From assembly GCF_039555325.1 (NCBI RefSeq), contig NZ_CP154608.1, positions 1,240,001 through 1,304,000 on the forward strand: a stretch of DNA of 64,000 nt, given 5' to 3'. The position numbers were made by a program, and so were the translations under genes. Below, piece after piece: positions 1 to 9,004 of the stretch. The notes below the pieces were generated by a model. It saw only the letters and a program-made list of their open reading frames with translations, had not been told where the DNA came from and made no database searches. The stretch is from Sphingomicrobium sp. XHP0239 (GTDB taxonomy: Bacteria; Pseudomonadota; Alphaproteobacteria; Sphingomonadales; Sphingomonadaceae). Within the stretch, counting starts at the first letter, position 1. Each line of letters begins with the position of its first letter.

Positions 1-575
1 ACGTCGCGCATGGCTATCTGCTCCACGAGTTTCTTTCGCCGATCTCCAACCGGCGCGGCGACGAATACGGCGGCAGCCTCGACAACCGGATGCGGTTCCC
101 GCTCGAAGTGTTCGGTGCCGTGCGCGAAGCGTTTCCAGCCGACCGCCCGGTGACCGTCCGCGTTTCCGGGACCGACTGGGTCGAAGGCGGCTGGACAGCG
201 GAGGAAACCGCATTGTTTGCACAGGAGCTGGAGCGGCGCGGTTGTTCGGCAATCCACGTCTCCGGCGGCGGCCTCGACAGGCGCCAGCAAATCCCGGTCG
301 GCCCCGGCTATCAGGTGCCGCTGGCGAGGACGGTCAAGGACGCGGTCGCCATGCCTGTCGTGGCGGTCGGAATGATCACCGATCCGCACCAGGCGGAGCG
401 CATCCTCGAAGACGGGCATGCCGACGCGATAGCGATAGCCCGCGCTGCGCTTTGGGATCCGCGCTGGCCCTGGCACGCCGCCGCCGCGCTTGGCGCATCG
501 GTAAAGGCACCCCCGCAACATCTCCGGTCCGAGCCCCACGAAGCGGGCCGCATTCTCAAGGAAATGATCCCATGA
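1..575 (+). CDS. NADH:flavin oxidoreductase, old yellow enzyme (YqjM-like) family, 5'-truncated
   Basis: This is the C-terminal part of an FMN-dependent ene-reductase that would reduce activated C=C bonds with NAD(P)H in the cytoplasm. The frame is open from base 3, so the start lies before the window. The visible protein opens with a GYLLHEFLSPISNRRGDEY segment followed by YGGSLDNRMRFP, the substrate/FMN-pocket signature of the YqjM/xenobiotic reductase branch. It continues through a TIM-barrel end containing VAVGMI, the phosphate-binding strand, and DAIAIARAALWDPRWPWHAA, the usual C-terminal motif. About 190 residues are visible. The stop codon overlaps the next gene's ATG by four bases, so the two are translationally coupled. 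The family is clear; the substrate is unknown. Confidence 0.9.
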   Translation, partial: VAHGYLLHEFLSPISNRRGDEYGGSLDNRMRFPLEVFGAVREAFPADRPVTVRVSGTDWVEGGWTAEETALFAQELERRGCSAIHVSGGGLDRRQQIPVGPGYQVPLARTVKDAVAMPVVAVGMITDPHQAERILEDGHADAIAIARAALWDPRWPWHAAAALGASVKAPPQHLRSEPHEAGRILKEMIP

Positions 576-1723
576 AAATCTCCGTCAAACTGCTTCTTGC
601 CGCTGGCGCTGCCCTCTCGCTTGCCGCCTGCTCGACGACCCGCGAGGGTGCATCCGCGCCCCAGATCGAACAGGTGGCGACCTTCGGTGGCGCGATGCCG
701 ACTGGCGTGACCGTCGCCCCCAACGGGCGCATTTTCGTCAACTTCCCGCAATGGGGCGACAACGCGCCGTTCACGGTTGCCGAGCTGGTCGACGGCAAGG
801 CGGTGCCTTATCCCGACGCCGTGACCAACCAGCCCGATCCGGCCGACCCGGCTGGGCATTTTATCTCGGTGCAGAGCGTGGTGGCCGACGGCGCCAATCG
901 CCTCTGGGTGCTCGACACGGCGGCGCCCAAATTCTCTCAACCGCAGGCCGGCGGGGCAAAGCTGGTGGCGATCGACCTTGCGACCGACCGGGTGGTGAAG
1001 ACGATCGTCCTGCCGCCCAGCGTGGTGCTGCCCACGACCTACCTCAACGACGTGCGCTTCGATCTGCGTCAGGGCGCCGAGGGCGTCGCCTACATCACTG
1101 ACAGCAGCAACGCGGGGATCGGCGGCATCATCGTCGTCGATATCGCCAGCGGGCGTGCGATCCGGCGCCTGTCGAACCATGTGACGACCAATCCGGAGCC
1201 CGGCTTCACCCCGGTTGTCGACGGCGCGGTGCTCATGAACCGCCCGGCCGACGGACCCGCGACGCCGCTAGCAATCGCGAGCGACGCAATCGGGCTTAGC
1301 GCCGACGGCAGCTTGCTCTACTACGGGCCACTATCCGGCCGCACGCTGCACGCGGTCCCCACGGCCATGCTGCGCGATCCTGCGGTGACCGAGGAGGAAC
1401 TGGCCCGCGCGGTACGCAGCCTGGGGCGCAAAGGCGCTTCGGACGGGATTGCCGAAGACGACCGGGGCCGCGTGTTCGCCGGCGATTACGAGAACAACGC
1501 GATCCGCATGCTCGACCAGGGCCTCTGGACGACGGTGGTCAGCGACCCCCGCATCAGCTGGCCCGACACGCTGTCGATCGGCACCGACGGCTATCTCTAC
1601 TTCACCGCCAACCAGCTCCATCGCCAACCAGGCTTCCACGGCGGGCGGGACTTGCGCCGCAAGCCTTACGAGCTGCTCCGCATCCGGGTGGGCGCCGGGC
1701 CCGTCCTTTTGCGCTCACAGTGA
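572..1723 (+). CDS. Secreted lipoprotein of the Yellow / major royal jelly protein-like beta-propeller family
   Basis: A 383-residue protein starting at the ATG that overlaps the upstream stop. Residues 1-20 are a lipoprotein signal peptide with a LAAC lipobox (Cys20), so the mature protein should be anchored in the periplasm. The rest matches the MRJP/Yellow fold (a six-bladed propeller related to SMP-30), with segments such as GVTVAPNGRIFVNFP, NRLWVLDT, YLNDVRFD and GIAEDDRGRVFAGD. Bacterial members are often labelled L-dopachrome tautomerase-related, but no activity is established and none is claimed here. It forms an operon with the flavin reductase before it. The SDR gene follows after 76 bases and may be cotranscribed. 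Confidence 0.85.
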   Translation: MKISVKLLLAAGAALSLAACSTTREGASAPQIEQVATFGGAMPTGVTVAPNGRIFVNFPQWGDNAPFTVAELVDGKAVPYPDAVTNQPDPADPAGHFISVQSVVADGANRLWVLDTAAPKFSQPQAGGAKLVAIDLATDRVVKTIVLPPSVVLPTTYLNDVRFDLRQGAEGVAYITDSSNAGIGGIIVVDIASGRAIRRLSNHVTTNPEPGFTPVVDGAVLMNRPADGPATPLAIASDAIGLSADGSLLYYGPLSGRTLHAVPTAMLRDPAVTEEELARAVRSLGRKGASDGIAEDDRGRVFAGDYENNAIRMLDQGLWTTVVSDPRISWPDTLSIGTDGYLYFTANQLHRQPGFHGGRDLRRKPYELLRIRVGAGPVLLRSQ

Positions 1724-1799
1724 TCCCATCAGGCCGGGCAGGCTCGAGCGGGACCGCGATCCGGCAAAAAATCAACAACTGACTTGAAGGAATACAGAC

Positions 1800-2540
1800 A
1801 TGACAAAAGGTATCGAAGGCAAGGTCGTTCTCATTACCGGCGGCAGCAGCGGCATCGGCGCGGAAACAGCGCGTCTTCTCGCGGAACGCGGCGCGAAGGT
1901 GGCCATCGCCGCGCGGCGCAAGGACAGGCTCGACGAGGTCGTCGCGGATATCGGCGCAAATGGCGGCACGGCACGTAGCTATGCGCTGGACGTGACCGAC
2001 AAATCGGCAATCCAGTCCGTCGTTGCCGCAATCATCGCCGACTTCGGCCGCCTCGACGTGCTGATCAACAATGCCGGGCTGATGCCGATCCGTCCGATGG
2101 CCGAGGTCAACACCGACGAGTGGGACCAGATGATCGACGTCAATCTGAAGGGTACGCTCTACGGCATCGCGGCGGCCCTTCCCGGTTTTCTCGAGCAGGG
2201 CAGCGGTCACATCATCAACTTGAGCTCGGTTGCTGGCATCAAGGTCTTCGCACCGGGCGGCACGGTCTACTCCGGCACCAAGTTCGCCGTCAGCGCGATC
2301 AGTGAGGGCTTGCGCCACGAGGTGGGGGAAAAGGTCCGGGTCACGTCAATCGAGCCTGGAGCTGTCGAAAGCGATCTGAAGTTCACGACATCCGGCACGG
2401 CTGCCGAGACGGTGCTGGACTTCTACAAGCAGGCCATCCCGACGGCATCGGTGGCGCGTGCTATCGCGTTCGCTGTCGAACAACCTGATGACGTCGACAT
2501 CAACGCGATCGTCATCCGGCCGACCGCACAGGAGTTCTGA
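1800..2540 (+). CDS. SDR family NAD(P)-dependent oxidoreductase
   Basis: A 246-residue classical short-chain dehydrogenase. The cofactor motif TGGSSGIG is at residues 13-20, NNAG begins near residue 90, the catalytic serine lies in NLSSVAG, and Tyr157/Lys161 form the YxxxK pair in YSGTK. The length is typical of the family. RRKDRLDE after the second beta strand (AARR) favours NADP(H). It probably oxidises or reduces a small alcohol or ketone in the cytoplasm; the substrate cannot be inferred. The ATG is preceded by GAAGGAATACAG, an acceptable ribosome-binding site. It lies in a run of same-strand redox genes. Confidence 0.92.
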   Translation: MTKGIEGKVVLITGGSSGIGAETARLLAERGAKVAIAARRKDRLDEVVADIGANGGTARSYALDVTDKSAIQSVVAAIIADFGRLDVLINNAGLMPIRPMAEVNTDEWDQMIDVNLKGTLYGIAAALPGFLEQGSGHIINLSSVAGIKVFAPGGTVYSGTKFAVSAISEGLRHEVGEKVRVTSIEPGAVESDLKFTTSGTAAETVLDFYKQAIPTASVARAIAFAVEQPDDVDINAIVIRPTAQEF

Positions 2541-2651
2541 TTTCGACGAGGGGGCGGGGCCGCGTGTGCTCCGCCTCATGGGGAACGTGCCGGTCTGCTC
2601 GTCCGTTACTTTGCCGAATAATATCTGTCCGTTTCACTTGAGGAATAAATT

Positions 2652-2945
2652 ATGCCCAAATTTGCCCTGTATGTACCGCTGAAGGCCAAGCCCGGAAAAG
2701 AGCGCGATGTCGCCGATTTCTTGACCTCGGCATTGCCGCTCGTTCAAGCTGAGCCGGGTACTCAGACATGGTATGCGATCGAGGAAGGTCCCGGTGAGTA
2801 CGCGATCTTCGATACGTTCGACACGGAGGAGGATCGCCAGGCCCATCTTGACGGCAAGGTTGCCGCCGCCCTGATGGACAAGGCGGACGAACTGTTCTCT
2901 GAACCGCCGCAAATTCACAAGTACACCCTGCTGGCCGCCAAATAG
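2652..2945 (+). CDS. Putative quinol monooxygenase (ABM domain)
   Basis: A 97-residue single-domain antibiotic-biosynthesis-monooxygenase fold protein. It begins MPKFALYVPLKAKPGKE, has the characteristic WYAIEEGPGEYAIFDTF segment, and ends after a short helix and a strand (KYTLLAAK), as in YgiN-type ferredoxin-like dimers. Such proteins are cofactor-free and act on quinols or small aromatics, or act as stress proteins. The start is supported by GAGGAATAAATT directly before the ATG. It belongs to the same-strand cluster of oxidative-stress genes, with about 110 bases on each side, so each gene may have its own promoter. Confidence 0.85.
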   Translation: MPKFALYVPLKAKPGKERDVADFLTSALPLVQAEPGTQTWYAIEEGPGEYAIFDTFDTEEDRQAHLDGKVAAALMDKADELFSEPPQIHKYTLLAAK

Positions 2946-3047
2946 CGGAGCGGTCGGCACCCTAGCACGTCGCTCTCGCCCGCGGGGGGACCCGCGCGCG
3001 GCGGCGTGCGCTGAACAGCTTTCCTGAACTGGCCAAGGAGACACAAT

Positions 3048-3467
3048 ATGCAGACGATCCAGTCACTCGACCTGAACGACGCGCGGACGATTATCGATGC
3101 GGGGATCGCTGAGGCCGAGCGGATCGGCAGCCCGTCGAACATCGCGGTGGTGGACGCGGGCGGCTGCCTCCTGGCGTTTGCGCGGATGGACGATGCGTGG
3201 CGCGGCAGCGTCGACATCGCGATCAGCAAGGCGTGGACAGCGCGCGCGTTCGACGTCGAGACCAAGGCGCTGGCGAAGCTCGCCCAGCCGGGTGCCGACT
3301 TCTACGGCATCCATGCCTCCAACGACGGCAAGGTGATGATCTTCGCCGGGGGCGTGCCGATCAAGGAGGGCGAGACCGTGATCGGCGCGGTGGGCGTGTC
3401 GGGCGGCACCGGCAAGCAGGATCAGAGCGTGGCCGAGGCAGCGGCGCAGGCGTTCGCGCGCGGCTGA
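3048..3467 (+). CDS. GlcG/HbpS family heme-degrading-like protein
   Basis: A 139-residue protein with the full-length GlcG/HbpS (DUF336) fold: SLDLNDARTIIDAGIAEAE at the start, NIAVVDAGGCLLAFARMD in the middle, KAWTARAF, and the C-terminal GGVPIKEGETVIGAVGVSG motif. Family members bind heme or small cofactors and often sit beside oxidoreductases. It has no signal peptide, so it is cytoplasmic. The start is supported by an AAGGAG site (CCAAGGAGACACAATATG). Its position among redox genes fits a cofactor-binding or stress role, but no activity can be assigned from sequence. Confidence 0.88.
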   Translation: MQTIQSLDLNDARTIIDAGIAEAERIGSPSNIAVVDAGGCLLAFARMDDAWRGSVDIAISKAWTARAFDVETKALAKLAQPGADFYGIHASNDGKVMIFAGGVPIKEGETVIGAVGVSGGTGKQDQSVAEAAAQAFARG

Positions 3468-3609
3468 GCCTTGGTGCGCGGCGGTGTCGGCTCACTCGGC
3501 GGCGGGCTCGGGCGCCTTCAAGCATTTCGACAGGCGTGATGCTGGTTGGACGGAGGTCGTGCTTAGGCCGGGCATCTGACCTTAATCTTGGACGGAATAG
3601 GAGATAATT

Positions 3610-4155
3610 ATGACTTTAGAAGGCAAATCAGTCGCCATTCTGATCGCACCCCGCGGGACGGAAGAACCAGAATTCTCGAAGCCCAAGCAAGCTGTGGAGG
3701 ACGCTGGTGGCAAAGTGACCGTGGTCAGTTTTGAACCGGGCAAGGCTCGCACAGTCAATGGCGATCTCGACGAGGGCGGCAGCTATACTATCGACAAGAC
3801 GTTTTCCGAGGTGAAAGCCGACGATTTCGACGGACTTGTCGTGCCCGGAGGGACTGTCGGTGCCGACAAGCTGCGCGGCAGCGACGAGGCAATCGGTTTC
3901 ATCCGGGCCTTCTTCGATCAGAAAAAACCTGTTGCGGCCATATGCCATGCACCCTGGACTTTGATCGAGGCGGGAGCGCTCAAGGGTCGCAACTTGACGT
4001 CCTACCCGACGCTAAAGGTCGATATCGAGAACGCCGGCGGTGCATGGACCGATGAGGAAGTCGTGGTCGACAACGGCCTTGTTACCAGCCGCGATCCCGA
4101 TGATTTGCCCGCCTTCTGTGCCAAACTCGTCGAGGAAATCGCAGCAGGGAATTAA
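3610..4155 (+). CDS. DJ-1/PfpI family protein (type 1 glutamine amidotransferase-like)
   Basis: A 181-residue PfpI/YhbO-like protein. The nucleophile elbow is AAICHAPW with Cys112 and the adjacent His113, and an acidic residue near the N-terminus (EEPEF) completes the family's usual site. The DGLVVPGG strand-loop and the VTSRDPDDLPAF end are typical of the general-stress Hsp31/YhbO branch, which is reported to act on methylglyoxal-damaged molecules. The start is backed by AGGAGATAATT before the ATG. It is the last gene of the stress cluster and is followed by a strong hairpin. Confidence 0.92.
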   Translation: MTLEGKSVAILIAPRGTEEPEFSKPKQAVEDAGGKVTVVSFEPGKARTVNGDLDEGGSYTIDKTFSEVKADDFDGLVVPGGTVGADKLRGSDEAIGFIRAFFDQKKPVAAICHAPWTLIEAGALKGRNLTSYPTLKVDIENAGGAWTDEEVVVDNGLVTSRDPDDLPAFCAKLVEEIAAGN

Positions 4156-4218
4156 GACGGAGCGTTTCGACGAACCATGTGAAGTGCCCTCTCAATGGAG
4201 AAGGTCCGCAAAAAGCAA

Positions 4219-4255
4219 GCGTGGCGGATGGCCAGCGATTGGCCGTCCGCCACGC
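4219..4255 (+). terminator. Strong hairpin, probable terminator of the PfpI gene
   Basis: Arms of 16 bases (4219-4234 and 4240-4255) pair with one G-U step around a 5-base loop, starting GCGTGGCGGA and ending TCCGCCACGC. It lies 63 bases after the stop codon. There is no clear T-run after it, so it may be Rho-assisted or act as a 3'-end stabiliser. Confidence 0.6.
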
Positions 4256-4622
4256 CGCGTATTAAACGAACAAAGCGCACCTGACGGGCACTCAAACCCT
4301 GAACTGCGTCAACCACGGGGATGTGCTGCCAGATTCGACCCATTCCAACATGGGGTTGAGATGCCCCTGATCGAACGTGCGTTCGATCAGATTTACGACC
4401 TTACGGCGCCGCCTTGAGATAGCGGGCGGTGAGACTACCTTCCGCTTCCGCAACGACGCCAGGGACGCCGCTGGCAACGATACGATATTATCGCTCGAAG
4501 GAACAGAACCCAAACCGGATCGGCGGTAGAAGCCGAATTTAAACTTGTTGAGCCTGCCACTGGCGCGTGAAGTATCCTTCGCAAGCCTTCGCGCAGCAAG
4601 GTGAATGACTAGGAGTCTTCTT
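4256..4622. other. Gene-free stretch with a 10-bp inverted repeat
   Basis: No credible gene is seen here. The stretch contains a perfect inverted repeat with arms CTGATCGAAC and GTTCGATCAG (4367-4376 and 4381-4390, 4-base loop), which could be an operator or part of a decayed sequence. The minus strand can be read as an open frame across 4292-4450, but that frame runs on through the ribosome-binding site and start of the next gene and has no recognisable family. Confidence 0.4.
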
Positions 4623-5474
4623 ATGGATCGGATGCCCGCACTCTTTATCGGCCACGGAAGCCCGATGAACACGCTCGAGAGCAATGGCTACACCTCGGCC
4701 TGGCGGGCATTCGGGCCTGAGTTGCCCCGCCCCAAGGCGATCCTCGTGGTTTCTGCACATTGGTATTTCGGTGCCACGGCGGTGACGGCCATGGCACGCC
4801 CTCGCACAATCCACGATTTCTACGGTTTCCCACAGGAGCTGTTCGACTTTGAATATCCGGCCAAGGGCGATCCGGACCTCGCGAAAGAGATCGTTGAGCT
4901 GGTGAAGCCAGAGTGGGTGGGTCTCGACCAGGATCAGTGGGGTCTCGATCACGGAACGTGGTCGGTGCTCGCGCACCTCTACCCTGAGGCCGACATCCCG
5001 GTGGTGCAGCTCTCGATCAACGCGCTCAAGCCGCTGAGCTATCATGTTGACCTTGGCGCAAGACTGGCAGCCTTGCAGGACCGCGGCGTCCTGGTGGTCG
5101 CTAGCGGAAATGTCGTTCACAACCTTCGAGCCGTGCGCTGGAACCAGCCCGATTTTGCGTTCGACTGGGCAGAGCGTTTCGACGAAGCAGCGGTTCGCCA
5201 ACTGGCAGAAAACCCTGGCGATCTGCTGCGCCTTGTTAAGCATCCCGATTATGCCGCGGCGGTTCCAACGCCCGACCATTTCGTTCCACTGCTTTATCTT
5301 GCCGGAATGGCGGCTGCCCGCAACGAAACCCTTGATCCGCTGGTGCGCGGCTATTCGATGGGTTCAGTGTCCATGACCTGTTACGGTCTTGGCACTGAAG
5401 GTTTGGCATGCTCCGAAAAAATGGGCGCGGCAAACTTACCCAGTGATGTGCCGGCCGACCAGACAAATACATGA
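4623..5474 (+). CDS. ygiD: 4,5-DOPA extradiol dioxygenase, LigB/YgiD family
   Basis: A 283-residue non-heme metal dioxygenase of the LigB superfamily. The N-terminus has LFIGHGSPMNTL, with the metal-ligand His11. SAHWYF follows near residue 45, then LDHGTWSVL, then ASGNVVHNLRAV, all hallmark motifs of the YgiD/DODA group, which opens the ring of DOPA-like catechols. The length equals the family norm. The ATG at 4623 was chosen because AGGAG (4611-4615) sits 7 bases before it; an in-frame ATG at 4605 lies ahead of that site and is rejected. It is flanked on the right by a decayed transposase. Confidence 0.9.
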   Translation: MDRMPALFIGHGSPMNTLESNGYTSAWRAFGPELPRPKAILVVSAHWYFGATAVTAMARPRTIHDFYGFPQELFDFEYPAKGDPDLAKEIVELVKPEWVGLDQDQWGLDHGTWSVLAHLYPEADIPVVQLSINALKPLSYHVDLGARLAALQDRGVLVVASGNVVHNLRAVRWNQPDFAFDWAERFDEAAVRQLAENPGDLLRLVKHPDYAAAVPTPDHFVPLLYLAGMAAARNETLDPLVRGYSMGSVSMTCYGLGTEGLACSEKMGAANLPSDVPADQTNT

Positions 5475-5606
5475 TATCTCGACACAAGGGGGACAGGTAT
5501 GATGAAGTCACGACGGAAGATGCGAAGCGTCTGAGATTGTCTTGATCCTTGAACACGGGAACATGTCGGAATTCTGGCTCTGCCCTCTCGGCTCGCGAAG
5601 TCGCGC

Positions 5607-6949
5607 CTAATGATCTTGCCTTCCTAAAAGGACGTGTTCGACCGAACTGACGAGGATCATGCCGCGGATTTTCTCGACCATCAGCTGTGGGCGCTGCGCA
5701 CAAGCCTCGACCAAGACGCAGTAATCGTCCCCCTCTTTGTCGATGACGGCACGATAAACAGGTGCACCCTGTAGCGACATGAGGTCGAGCACACGCAAAG
5801 GCATGTCGAGCGAGACCGAGGGCATGATCTTGCGTGCCGCCAGCTTCGGTGTGCAGCGCTGCTTGAGCGGGCAGGCGCCGCAGTCCTTCTCGCGCGCCCG
5901 GTAGCGGATGAAGCCATCGGCGTTGTCGCGCGGAAGCGGGGTCCTGAAGTTGCGGTTCGATGGGCGCAGGCGATTGGCGCAGGTGCAGATGTAGCTGTCG
6001 TCGTCATGATCGAAGGTGAAGGCCGACCGCTCGAAGGTATCGTCGCGGCGGGCGGACTTGTCGAACACCGGGATATGCGGTTCGATGCCCTTGTCCTCGA
6101 CCAGCCAGGCGAGGTTCGGCGCGAAGCCATAGGCGGTATCTGTCACCAGCTCCTCGGGCCACAGGCCGAAGCGTTCCTGCGTGCGCTCGATCATCCGGCG
6201 CTGCGCGAGCACCTCAGCCTGGCGGATCGCGGTCGTGGCTTCGACATCGACGATGACCCCATGGTCGAGGTCGATCAAGTAGTTGGTGGAGTAGGCATAG
6301 AAAGCCGATCCGCGCGCCGCCGCGGTCCAGCGCGCTGCGGGATCGGTGAGAGGTTGATGCGCTTGTATGTCACCGGCGTCGATCCGCCGAACGCAGCATC
6401 GTCCAAGACCTCGAGATACTCGGCAACGGCACGACCGCAGGCCTCGGACGGGAGACCTTCTTCTCCCGGCACTAAACGCTGGCGGTGGCCATCGCCACGG
6501 ATTAGGCTGGCATCTACCGCGAAGCCCTCGGCACCAACCAACCCCTCAGCCATGCAGTGTTCCACGGTAAGCTCGAACAGCTTGCGTAGGAGGTCGCTGT
6601 CGCGGAAGCGACCGTGCCGGTTCTTCGACAAGGTCGAGTGATCGGGCACCGCGCCATCCAGATCGAGCCGGCAGAACCAGCGATAGGCGAGGTTGAGATG
6701 GACCTCGTCACACAGCCGCCGTTTCGACCGGATACCCATGCAATAGCACACGATCAGCATCCGGATCATCAACTCGGGATCGATCGAGGGTCGCCCCATC
6801 GCGCTGTAGAACGGCTTCAGGTGCTCGCGGATGCCGGACAGATCGACGAACCGGTCGATCGACCGCAGCAGGTGATCACCCGGCACATGATCCTCAATGC
6901 GGAAGCTGTAGAACAGCGCTTCCTGCATTACCGTCCGCTCGCCCATCAT
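5607..6949 (-). pseudogene. IS1182-family transposase, frameshifted and 3'-replaced
   Basis: Reading leftward from 6949, the protein begins with typical IS1182 sequence (QEALFYSFRIEDHVPGDHLLR, GRPSIDPELMIRMLIV, LAYRWFCRLDLDGAVPDHST). Near 6340 a single-base shift breaks the frame. The correct continuation (LTDPAARWTAAARGSAFYAY, then STNYLIDLDHGVIVDVEAT) is in another frame. The second part runs through the zinc-ribbon-like CGACPLKQRC. After ARKIMPS (about 5822) the normal C-terminus with the last catalytic residue is missing. It is replaced by about 70 unrelated residues ending at 5607. Two lesions make it non-functional. One insertion-sequence end probably lies near 7011-7024, where GAGTTTTTCAACAG resembles IS1182 termini. 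Confidence 0.85.
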
Positions 6950-7570
6950 CGCCTGATCTTCGCTTGCCTGCGAAGACTGAATCAGGACTTCACGCCCATC
7001 CCAAGCGGGAGTTTTTCAACAGAATACGACCTCATTCCGGCCGTAGCGAACATCCTCATCGCAACCTAAACGCTGACGTTGAGTTCTTGGAGATTGAGTG
7101 CTGTCGCGTTCTTTTGATGGCCAACCCTCGGTATGGGAGAAATGCCACGGGCTACCCTCAACATGAGCAAGCGATTCAAGGTCGACAGCTTTTGAGGATT
7201 GAGCTTCGAGCACCGCCGCTGCTTGGTACCCGATTCATCCTTTTTCGATGCCGAAGGACCAAAGGACGCTAACGGCCGTATCTGGTTCGACCACCCAGAT
7301 GGCGACGTACTCGTATGCGCCGGTAGCTAGCGCGACAGCGACGAATGGGGCGTAGCTATTCGATCACCATGACCGACGCTTTGAAAGAGGGCCTCACGCT
7401 GCCACAGCCAGAAGCCGATCATTCTCATACCCGCCGATCGCTGGCTTGATCACAACCGCACCGAGGCCGTGGCGGCCGCCGACCTAATTGAGACGAACTC
7501 ATGATAGGTCGGACGTCCGCTTCTTGGCGCGAGGGTTAGCTCATTCAGTTTCAGATATCCGATAACTGAA
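6950..7570. other. Gene-free, degenerate stretch between the IS remnant and the alcohol dehydrogenase
   Basis: This holds the presumed right end of the IS remnant (around 7011-7024) and then about 540 bases in which I recognise no gene. Short frames on both strands are interrupted and match no family I know. It is probably decayed DNA left by insertion. Confidence 0.5.
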
Positions 7571-8782
7571 TCACAGTTCCTCCGGCTTCATCACGCATTT
7601 GATGCAGCCATCGTCCTTGTCGCGAAAGGTCTTGTAGAAATCGGGCCCGTCCTTGAGGTCGCCCCGATGGGTGATGATGCCCGAAAGGTCGATCTCACCA
7701 GCCTCCACCCGTTCGAGCAGCGGCGCAAGATAGCGCTGCATGTGTGTCTGTCCCGATTTCATGGTGAGCCCCTTGTTCATGAAAGGCCCGATCGGGAACG
7801 TTATCTTATCCGCATAGACGCCGGGGACGGACAGCGTCCCGCCCTTGCGCACCGACACGATCATTTCCTGCAGCGCAAACGGCTGATCTGACATGCCGGT
7901 GGTGTGCAGCTCGACTTTGTCCTTGATATCGCCGAGCACGCCGTGCCCGTGAGCTTCGGCGCCGACCGCGTCGATGCATGCATCCGGTCCCCGGCCACCA
8001 GTCATTTCGTCGAGCGCCTCCTTAACGTCGGTCTGGCTGTAATCGATGGTTTCGGCCTTGCCGTAGCTCGCGGCGAGTTCAAGCCGTTCAGGCACTCGGT
8101 CGATCACGATGACCCGCTTGGCACCCATCATCCACGCGCTGCGCACGGCAAACTGGCCTACCGGGCCCGCGCCCCACACGGCGACGGTCTTGCCCTTCTC
8201 GTCGCCGATCGCGTTTTCCGCCGCCATCCACCCTGTGGGGAAGATGTCCGACAGGAACAGCACCTTGTCGTCGGCGAGATCGTTGTTGACCTTGATCGGC
8301 CCGACATCAGCGTGCGGGACCCTGACATATTCGGCCTGCCCCCCCGAATAGCCGCCGGTGAGATGCGAGTAGCCGAACAGGCCGGCGGGCGCGTGGCCCA
8401 TAGCTTGGCGGGCGTTTTCCGCGGTGCGGTTGGTGGTGTCGCAAAGTGAATAGAGCTCACGCTGGCAGAACCAGCACTCACCGCACGAGATCGTGAACGG
8501 GACGACCACGCGGTCGCCGACCTTGAGACGTTTGACATCTGCACCCACCTCGACGACCTCGCCCATGAACTCGTGGCCCAAGATGTCGCCTTCCTTCATC
8601 TTGGGGATCACGCCGTCCATCAGGTGAAGGTCCGAGCCGCAAATGGCCGTGGAGCTGACCTTGAGTATGCAGTCCTTCGGGTCCTCGATGCTGGGATCGT
8701 CGACCGTTTCGCAGCGGATGTCGTTCGTTCCGTTCCAGACTAATGCGCGCATATTTGGACCCTTTTCGATGATTTCGGTCAT
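7571..8782 (-). CDS. Zinc-dependent alcohol dehydrogenase (formaldehyde-dehydrogenase-like MDR)
   Basis: A 403-residue medium-chain dehydrogenase. The catalytic zinc site begins with [13 protein letters not shown] and [12 protein letters not shown]. The structural zinc loop is [15 protein letters not shown], and the Rossmann motif is [17 protein letters not shown] followed by [14 protein letters not shown]. The insertion around [19 protein letters not shown] marks the branch annotated as glutathione-independent formaldehyde dehydrogenase or FdhA-like. It would oxidise an alcohol or aldehyde with NAD+ in the cytoplasm. The first ATG is used; a second in-frame ATG (8752) precedes MRALVW and is an alternative start that loses ten residues. 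Confidence 0.9.
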   Translation of the reverse strand: MTEIIEKGPNMRALVWNGTNDIRCETVDDPSIEDPKDCILKVSSTAICGSDLHLMDGVIPKMKEGDILGHEFMGEVVEVGADVKRLKVGDRVVVPFTISCGECWFCQRELYSLCDTTNRTAENARQAMGHAPAGLFGYSHLTGGYSGGQAEYVRVPHADVGPIKVNNDLADDKVLFLSDIFPTGWMAAENAIGDEKGKTVAVWGAGPVGQFAVRSAWMMGAKRVIVIDRVPERLELAASYGKAETIDYSQTDVKEALDEMTGGRGPDACIDAVGAEAHGHGVLGDIKDKVELHTTGMSDQPFALQEMIVSVRKGGTLSVPGVYADKITFPIGPFMNKGLTMKSGQTHMQRYLAPLLERVEAGEIDLSGIITHRGDLKDGPDFYKTFRDKDDGCIKCVMKPEEL

Positions 8783-9004
8783 TCCTTCAAGCCTTTCAAA
8801 CTCCAGAAGTTCCCAGTCTGACAGGTGTTAGACGGCCATTGGGTTGGGATCGACCGAGGCGTTTTTTTACGCTTTGCTTGATGCCATCGATCGAGTTGCC
8901 GAAATGGGAATGACAGCACCATCGCAATTGACTGTCCTCTCAGCCTGCAATGACACTAGTAGCTTGTTATCGCTTGCAAGTGCTTAGGCCGGTGCCAGGA
9001 TGCT

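Noticed and set aside
572..5474. A DOPA/dopachrome pathway suggested by a Yellow-like protein and a DOPA-type dioxygenase in the same region
   Set aside because: The dopachrome label of bacterial Yellow-like proteins is by similarity only, the genes are 3 kb apart, and no melanin or betalamic-acid genes accompany them.
5236..5703. Minus-strand frame spanning the end of the dioxygenase and the IS remnant
   Set aside because: Antisense to the dioxygenase over most of its length; no start site or family.
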